DNA from: Porodaedalea pini
Lineage: Eukaryota > Basidiomycota > Agaricomycetes > Hymenochaetales > Hymenochaetaceae
Assembly: GCA_002794775.1 (NCBI GenBank)
Contig: NBAY01000030.1
Location: 62,001 to 126,000 of the forward strand
Length of the DNA: 64,000 bases
Direction: 5' to 3'
Shown here: one piece after another, positions 57,464 through 64,000 of the stretch
Layout: every line of letters starts with the position of its first letter
How positions within the stretch are numbered: position 1 is the stretch's first letter
Position numbers and translations under genes: made by a program
Notes under the pieces: generated by a model
The model's input: the letters and a program-made list of their open reading frames with translations, nothing else
What the model was told of the DNA's origin: nothing
Database searches by the model: none

Positions 57464-57902
57464 CTGTGTTAAGAAAGTTGCCGAACAGGGCCTTAGAACG
57501 TGCTTGTTTCACGTGACCTGCTTAATTGCACATGTCTCCCTGCGACTTGAAGTTCTGTAGCGTTGCAACATCTAGTTCAAAGCGTGTTCAAGGACATTAG
57601 TAGTAGTACACTATGCTGCCGTCTGAGTATTGCTGCCAAAGCTCACATCACCGCCGAAACGCGCCCATTCTTTCGCCATCAAAATTTGTGCCAATCAGCG
57701 CACAAGCTGTTATCTTTCGTCGTCTTCACAGTAAAAAGGCCTTTTCGTGCCATGTGCAACCTCCGAAGACGCCTTAGGTGACTCCGTCGTGTCGGCTCCG
57801 CGCTGGGATATCTATACGTTCGCGACATTGAGGTAGGCGCGCTCCCAGCTCGTGCTCCTGCCGTCGTTGAGTAGCGACCTGTGCTGTTCTGGAAAACTGA
57901 CC
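57464..57902. other. Upstream region of ABC transporter gene 2
   Basis: No gene recognised; should hold the promoter. I see no strong TATA box. Confidence 0.5.
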
Positions 57903-60900
57903 ATGGGTGCGCAGATGCTTCGCGTCTGGACGCGTGAGGATTTACTGTACCTTCCACCTACATTCGCCGTCCTCTCAGTGGCTTACTCTGCTTTTAAATT
58001 CCTCTGGACATCTTGGTTCGAATTCAAGGGGAAGGTGATTCCTTTGTCACCAAACGGGGAGGAATCTGCTGGACTCCCGGACCAGGGAACTTTGAAGAAG
58101 CTCGACGGGGCTGCTATTCTATGGTTCAGGTTCTTGCGACTTTTGACGGTTTTTGCGCTCCTGTCACTCGAGGCATTTGAATTGAACGTTGGACATGGAC
58201 CAGGCGCTCGAGTCTTTCAGATGCCATTTTTTGTACGTCGATCTTATTGTTATCATTCAATGCATCTTAATTTACTCTCGGAAGGTCTATACATCTGCCC
58301 TTGGTATTATCTCAATAATTGCGCCGCCTCGGTGGAGAGATGTTGTGTCTTTACAATTGGCCCTCCTCCTTTTCGTAGATCTCTTGGTTTATTTCGTCCT
58401 TGATGTGTGGCCGTACGCGATGCTGTCTCCGACGCCCTTTGATCCTCCAGCGGAATCTGCGACTTGGGTTCGTCTCACTCTCCTCACGGCTGGCGGACTC
58501 GTCATTCCTCTGGTGATGCCGCGCCCCTTCCGTCCCTCCGTGCCCGACGAAGAGCCAAGTGGATCGGAGACAGCAAGTCTGTTCTCGCGTTACTCTTACT
58601 CATATCTCGATGGCATCGTGTTCTATGCTTACCGCGTTCCTGACGTCACTGTCAAGGATATGCCACAGGTCCCGGAGCCAAGGAAGATCGAAGCACTTGG
58701 AAAGCGCGCGTTGGTTGCGCTAGATCCTGTGCAAGCAGGAAAGCGACACATCATCTGGGGTGTACTGCGTGTATGGGTAAAGGATTATGTTCTTATGACA
58801 CTCTTCATCTGCATGTACTCCCTCGCGGAGTTTGCTGGCCCATATGGCATGCGGAACCTTCTCGCGTAAATATTCGTTCTTGAAAGAAATCTTGGACATT
58901 GTTTGATGTCTGCGTCTTTCACAGTTACTTGGAGACTGGCGTCCCATTGTATGGCCTGCGTCCATGGGTTTGGATCCTCATGCTCATTATTGGACCTGTC
59001 ATTTCGGCATCCTTCTACACGCAGTTCCTATACATCAGCGTTAGTCTTTGTTTTAGTCTGCTACCGTATCTTTGCTAAGCATTGTTTTGAGCACAGACGC
59101 GCGTGATCGTAGAGAATGCGAGTGTCCTCACGTACCTTGTCTTTCATCATGCACTGCGCATTCGGTTGAAGAGCGACTCGCTGGACTCTGGCGCAGAAAA
59201 GAGCAAGGCGGACGATCAGTCAAAATCAGTGGATGAAAGCACGCAGGCAACCGCAACGCCCGCGACGATGGATTCGTATTCGGCTGGCTCCGAGGAAGCT
59301 ACCGAAGGCGATGCAGTGACGACAGCGACAGCAGGAAGTGATGCAGATTTGAAGCCGACTCCCGAGAGTGGACACTCGCAAGAAAAGACGGGCCATCTTG
59401 TTGGCAAGATTAACAACCTCATCTCTTCGGACCTTACGGCTGTGGGTAATTTACATTTCATCGTCTTTATCCGTGAGTCAAGCTCTCGTGCACAATGAGC
59501 CCCTTCAACAAAGTATGAATATTGTTGTTGTCTCCTATTTGTTTTTCATAGCTGGCGCCATTCTGCAACTGATAGTTTCTATCGTCTTCTTGTATAACCT
59601 GGTCGGATGGAGGTGGGTACTCACTGAGGACGCGTTGCTGGATCTCCTCATTCTGACGGGTCACCGGCAGTGCTTTTGTGGGTTTAGCTGTGATGCTGGT
59701 CTGCCTCCCTGTTCCGGTTTATCTCGGTCAGCGCATGGCAAACGTGCAGAAGAGCAAAATGGAATCCGTAAGCATTCATAAAATTTCCATCTTTGGAAGA
59801 GAGGCTTATATCTGGATGTTCATCAGACTGACAAACGCGTACAATCCGTATCGGAAGGTTCACTCTTTCTTAAAATACCCTAGTTGCATATGCTGAAGAT
59901 ATCCATCACCTGCAGCATTGGGAGTCCTCAGGATGATCAAGCTCTTCGGTTGGGAGCCGTACATGCTCACTCAGCTCGCGCTTCGCCGTGATGAAGAACT
60001 CGCAAAGTTGCGACGTTTCCGGTTGCTCAATACAGCAATGGACACCGTGAATCAAATACTCCCCCTTCTTTCCAAAATCACTGTGATCTCGATATACGTA
60101 CGTTTCCGAGTTTCTACTTGTATAACTGGGGATTCCAGATGCTGAGAGGCCGACATCTTCGCGTAGACTCTTGCTTCGAATGGCGAACTATTAGCGTCCC
60201 GAATATTCGCAGCGCTTATGGTTCGTTAAGGAAATGACACGCAAGCTCAAGCCCTGATTCATTTCTTTAGATTTTCAGCATGATGGAGGAGCAGCTGTAC
60301 ACGCTAATGTCCATCATTCCGAGCCTTCTTCAATGTACGCTAGATTCTCGGCCAGGTCCCTCATTTCAATATTTCATTACTGACATCACCTTCTCTTCCA
60401 AACCGCAGCCAAAGTGTCGTGCGACCGTTATACACGATTTTTGAACTCGGTATGTCTTAGTCCTTCGATTACGTACCTAGATGACCAAAGCTCGTGTTCC
60501 TGAACAGACCGAGCTTCTCAGTGAGGGAAATGCTCCAATTATAGACACAGAAAACAGCGGGTCTTCAGAAGTAGTCACTCCAGGGCAACCTGGACAGGAC
60601 GTCATAGGCTTCAAACAATGCACGTTCTCGTGGGACTCGTTCAGCAGGCATGGGGTTTCAGCACCGCCGAAGCACGATACGCGCAAGCAATTCAGCCTTC
60701 GTTTCGATGACGAGTTGACCTTCAAGACCGGTCAGATCAACATCATTGTTGGGCCAACTGCGTCAGGCAAGGTGCGTAAAGTGACATCGCTTGCAATTTG
60801 TCTTCTAATAGCAGGTGTTGTTCCAGACCTCGGTTCTCATGGCGCTTCTCGGCGAGATGTACTACAAGCCGAACGGCATCGGGTCCTGGTACAACTTACC

Positions 60901-63900
60901 TCGGCATGAAGGGATCGCGTACGCTCCACAAGAGTCATGGGTACTTAATGAGACCATAAAGGTGCGTTTTATATTGGACTATTCGGAGACATCGACTCAA
61001 CTGCTGATGTTCGCGTCCACGATAGGAGAACATCTTGTTTGGCGAGCCATATGATGGGGAGCGTTACAAGAAAGGTAGGACAGCAAAGTGACGGCAGGAC
61101 ATAGCTCAACTTTCTTGTTTAGTGCTGGAACAGTGTGCTCTTGAGAAGGACCTGCATCTATGGGAAGCTGGAGACCTTACTGAAGTTGGCGAGAAGGGTC
61201 TCACATTGAGGTATGACATTACCATCATGGGATACCTGTCCTATACTGAGTGACTGCATGTTTAGCGGCGGGCAAAAGGTTCGTTTGTGAGCTGATTACG
61301 GACAACCTTTACTCATGACTCATGCAGGCCCGAGTAACTTTGGCGCGCGCTCTTTACTCCTCGGCTTCTATTCTCCTTCTCGATGATGTCTTAGCGGCCC
61401 TCGATGTTCACACTGCGAAATGGATAGTTGATAAAGCTCTGCAGGGCGATCTGATTCAAGGGCGCACGGTCCTGCTTGTGACTCACAATATTGCTCTCGC
61501 TGCGCCTGTCGCTGGCCATGTCGTTGTCCTCAGCCGTCATGGGACTGTATCTGCGCAGGGTTCGGTCTCGGAAGTCCTGAAGAAGGACTCGCGCCTTCGT
61601 GCCCAAGTCGAGAAGGAGCGTGAGGAAGTCGAAGAGGATATCGAGAACAAGCTGAATGAAGACAGGATGGATAAGGATGCGGATGCAGAAGGCACAAAGA
61701 AAGCTGCAGGAAAGCTAATTGTGGCAGAAGAAAAGGCCATGGGCCGAGTCGAGATGGCAGCAGTTGTGCTCTACGTTGCCAGCGTGGGTGGGCCTTTAGT
61801 GTGGGCGCTAATAGTGGGATCACGGTTGCTCGGCACGGCAATCATGATATCTCAGACATGGTTCATGGGCTATTGGTCCAACCAGTACGAAACGCGCCCG
61901 GCTTCGGAAGTGCCGGTGCTGAAGTAAGTACCTTTTGTTTTATGCTGTCTCTGAGTTCGCTAATGCTGCGAGTGAAGGTACATAATCCTTTTCGCGTTCG
62001 CAAATGTGTCGGGATCCCTAACCGATTTCGTGTCGCAATTGCTTTGGGTTTTCAGGACTATGAGAGGATCGAAAATCATCCATTCTCGTTTGCTTCAAAG
62101 CGTCTTCACGTCCTCGTTCAGGTAAATCGTGTTTCGATCGGAGTTTCTCTATTTGGCTTTATCAAACTGTTCTTAGGTGGCTAGACATCACACCTGTTGG
62201 CCGGATTGTTACGAGGTACATCCAGAACTGTATTACTCAATGTCCATTGCACCTGACTATGAGGCAAGATGCACGCAGGATATGAGTACTATAGACGAAC
62301 AGCTCGGCCAGATGGCGAACATATTCCTGTCTCTAACGCTCAATCTCATCTGTCTCTTTTTCTCGTCGGTGCTTATGGCAGGCTGGTATGCGCTCATTTC
62401 CGGCCTTCTTGTCGCTGTTATGGGTATCTCGCTGGGGCGGGTTTACCTAAAGTGTCAAATGTGCACCAGGCGAGAAATGAGGTAAGCCTTCGTGCCTTCG
62501 TGTCAGTTATAGTATTGAATGTCTTGCATCTTTGCTTTCCGAAAAAGCAACGCGAAAGCACCGGTCATGACCCAAGTCGGGACGGCCTTAGCAGGTCTTC
62601 GTAAGTCAATCTTTCCAAACACTAGTAAATACCTCCTGAACTACTGTACCCGAACAGCTTCAATCAGAGCGTACAACGCTCAGGGAATCTTCTATGGCGA
62701 GCTCAAGAAGCGCATCGACCTTCTCGCGCGCACCTCATACTGCTTCTACGACATCAACCGGTGGGTGTCGATCCGAGTGGATAGCCTCGGGGCGATCTTT
62801 TCAGGTGTTGTAGCAGCGTATCTCGTCTATGGCGGCCGCGTTCCGGCGGGCTATGCTGGATTTACGCTGTCTGTCGTCTTGGCGTTTTCCCGCCAAATTT
62901 TGTATTGGGTTCGATTTTACAATCTTGTTGAGATTCAAGGTTCGCATTTCGTTTCCGATGTCAACCCTCCCAAAGGCTTACCTTATCTTGATTTCAGCCA
63001 ATAGGTACGAGCACTCGGTAATCTGAGTAGCACAGATAATATGTAACTCATATTTCCATAGTTTGGAGAGGATGCTCGAGTTCATGCGCATCGAGCACGA
63101 GCCGGGATCAAGCGAAAACGGAAAGCCGCCGGCATACTGGCCAGCCAGTGGAGAGCTACGCGCCGAGAAGCTTTCGGCGAGATACTCAAACGGTGAACTG
63201 GACCTTTCATTACCTATCGCGTACGTGGTGCTTACACACGATCTTCTTCTAGACTCGCCTACCATACTTCGAGACATCTCATTCGTTGTAAAGTCCGGAG
63301 AACGGGTCGGCATAGGTGAGCTAGATTGACTGCTATGTGCTTTAATGACTGTAAATTGACGACTGCTCTCCATCTACCAGTCGGCCGGACTGGAGCAGGT
63401 ATATACATCGCCTTTGCGTTTCCCCAACGTGTCTACTGACCTCGTGTATAGGCAAATCTAGTATCGCCCTGGCTCTGCTGCGAGCAATCAAAACGGATGG
63501 GAAGGTCTACTACGATGGCCTGGCGACTGATGAGATAAACCTCGACGCCGTACGCGCGAATATCACACTCATCCCGCAGCAACCAGAGCTCATCCACGGG
63601 ACACTGCGCGAAAATCTGGACCCATTCGGTCAGCACGACGACGCGACACTCAATGGTGCATTAAATGCTGCAGGTTTCTTCAACATCAAAGATCTGGCTA
63701 CAAATCAGCAGTCCGCGGATGGTGAACAAAGCAGCGGTTCTTCGACCGTGCAAGATGGTCCTGGCTTGGATCAGAGCACGAGGATTGGGCTCGATACGAT
63801 GGTAGAGAGTAGCGGAACGAACTTCTCCCTTGGTCAACGCCAGATCATCGCTCTTGCACGAGCTATCGTCCGGAGGAGCAAGTTGCTGATCCTTGATGAG

Positions 63901-64000
63901 GCCACGGCTGCTATCGGTAAGCTGTTAGACTTGGGCTACTAGCTTTCCGAATGATACGAACATTACTCTTAACAGACTATGACACGGATGCTGCAATCCA
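57903..64000 (+). CDS. ABCC-type (MRP/YCF1-like) transporter 2, truncated by window end
   Basis: Tandem paralog of the gene at 49924. Exons: 57903-58232, 58285-58865, 58925-59039, 59097-59472, 59552-59612, 59671-59767, 59827-59857, 59916-60097, 60167-60220, 60271-60334, 60409-60449, 60508-60771, 60827-60961, 61026-61074, 61123-61210, 61266-61278, 61328-61923, 61978-62121, 62177-62215, 62269-62481, 62548-62600, 62658-62939, 62998-63004, 63062-63192, 63253-63315, 63381-63398, 63452-63916, 63976-onward. All phases match gene 1; only exon 7 (31 nt, not 49), exon 4 (376, not 361) and exon 1 differ in length. About 1,505 residues are in the window, ending just after Walker B of NBD2 ([11 protein letters not shown]). 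Start chosen at 57903, which aligns with gene 1 (WTREDLLYLPP). Motifs are as in gene 1, including the Asp at the NBD1 catalytic Glu. No stops. Confidence 0.93.
61188..61762 (+). repeat. Gene-conversion tract, copy in ABC gene 2
   Basis: Partner of 53187-53761; offset exactly 8,001 bp, no indel. Confidence 0.9.

Overview
The window looks like a repeat-rich stretch of a basidiomycete (Agaricomycete) nuclear genome. The evidence is intron-dense genes with very short GT-AG introns (mostly about 50-80 bp), chromodomain-bearing Ty3/gypsy retrotransposons, F-box and BTB/POZ genes of the kind expanded in mushrooms, and tandem MRP-type ABC transporters. About the first 34 kb is nested mobile DNA; the last 29 kb holds most of the intact genes.

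Left nest (1-14712). A minus-strand chromovirus (A', 5' LTR 14271-14712) is broken by two insertions. One is a solo-LTR-like element (S1) with ends at 1105 and 8170, which itself received the plus-strand chromovirus A (1814-7940). The other is a ~4.2 kb insert (about 8720-12950) carrying two tandem, decayed prolyl-tRNA synthetase fragments that still hold an intron. A has diverged LTRs (about 5%, nearly all transitions) and several in-frame stops.

Right nest (15181-31625). An F-box gene is split into 15181-15580 and 29103-29636. Between its halves the insertions are layered: repeat W, repeat ZY inside W, element C (5-bp duplication TAAAG) inside ZY, and full-length chromovirus B (18932-25868) inside an ORF of C. 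B has identical 424-bp LTRs, a perfect GGAAG duplication and open gag and pol, so it is the youngest and probably a competent element. A second, internally deleted, inverted copy of C with its own ZY insertion follows at 29637-31625. Both A and B carry an 11-nt site just after the 5' LTR that is complementary to the predicted first bases of their own transcript, as in Tf1-type self-priming.

Middle (31626-47124). A 630-bp hAT-like MITE (33804-34433), an intact-looking 539-aa gene of unknown function (34990-36685), and a 4.0-kb pogo-like transposon (37297-41305) inserted in a BTB/POZ pseudogene. The pogo transposase gene has nine short introns, nonsense codons, a nested solo LTR and an Asn where the second catalytic Asp is expected. 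Another solo LTR lies at 43319-43804; I see no convincing gene from 43805 to 47124.

Right end (47125-64000). A minus-strand EFM7/NNT1-type methyltransferase gene, then two tandem plus-strand ABCC (MRP/YCF1-like) transporter genes sharing the same 29-exon layout, including 7-nt, 13-nt and 18-nt microexons. The first is complete (1,587 aa); the second runs off the window. They share a 575-bp tract identical through two introns, a strong sign of recent gene conversion, and are separated by a 677-bp pogo-like MITE. No tRNA, rRNA or CRISPR features were seen.
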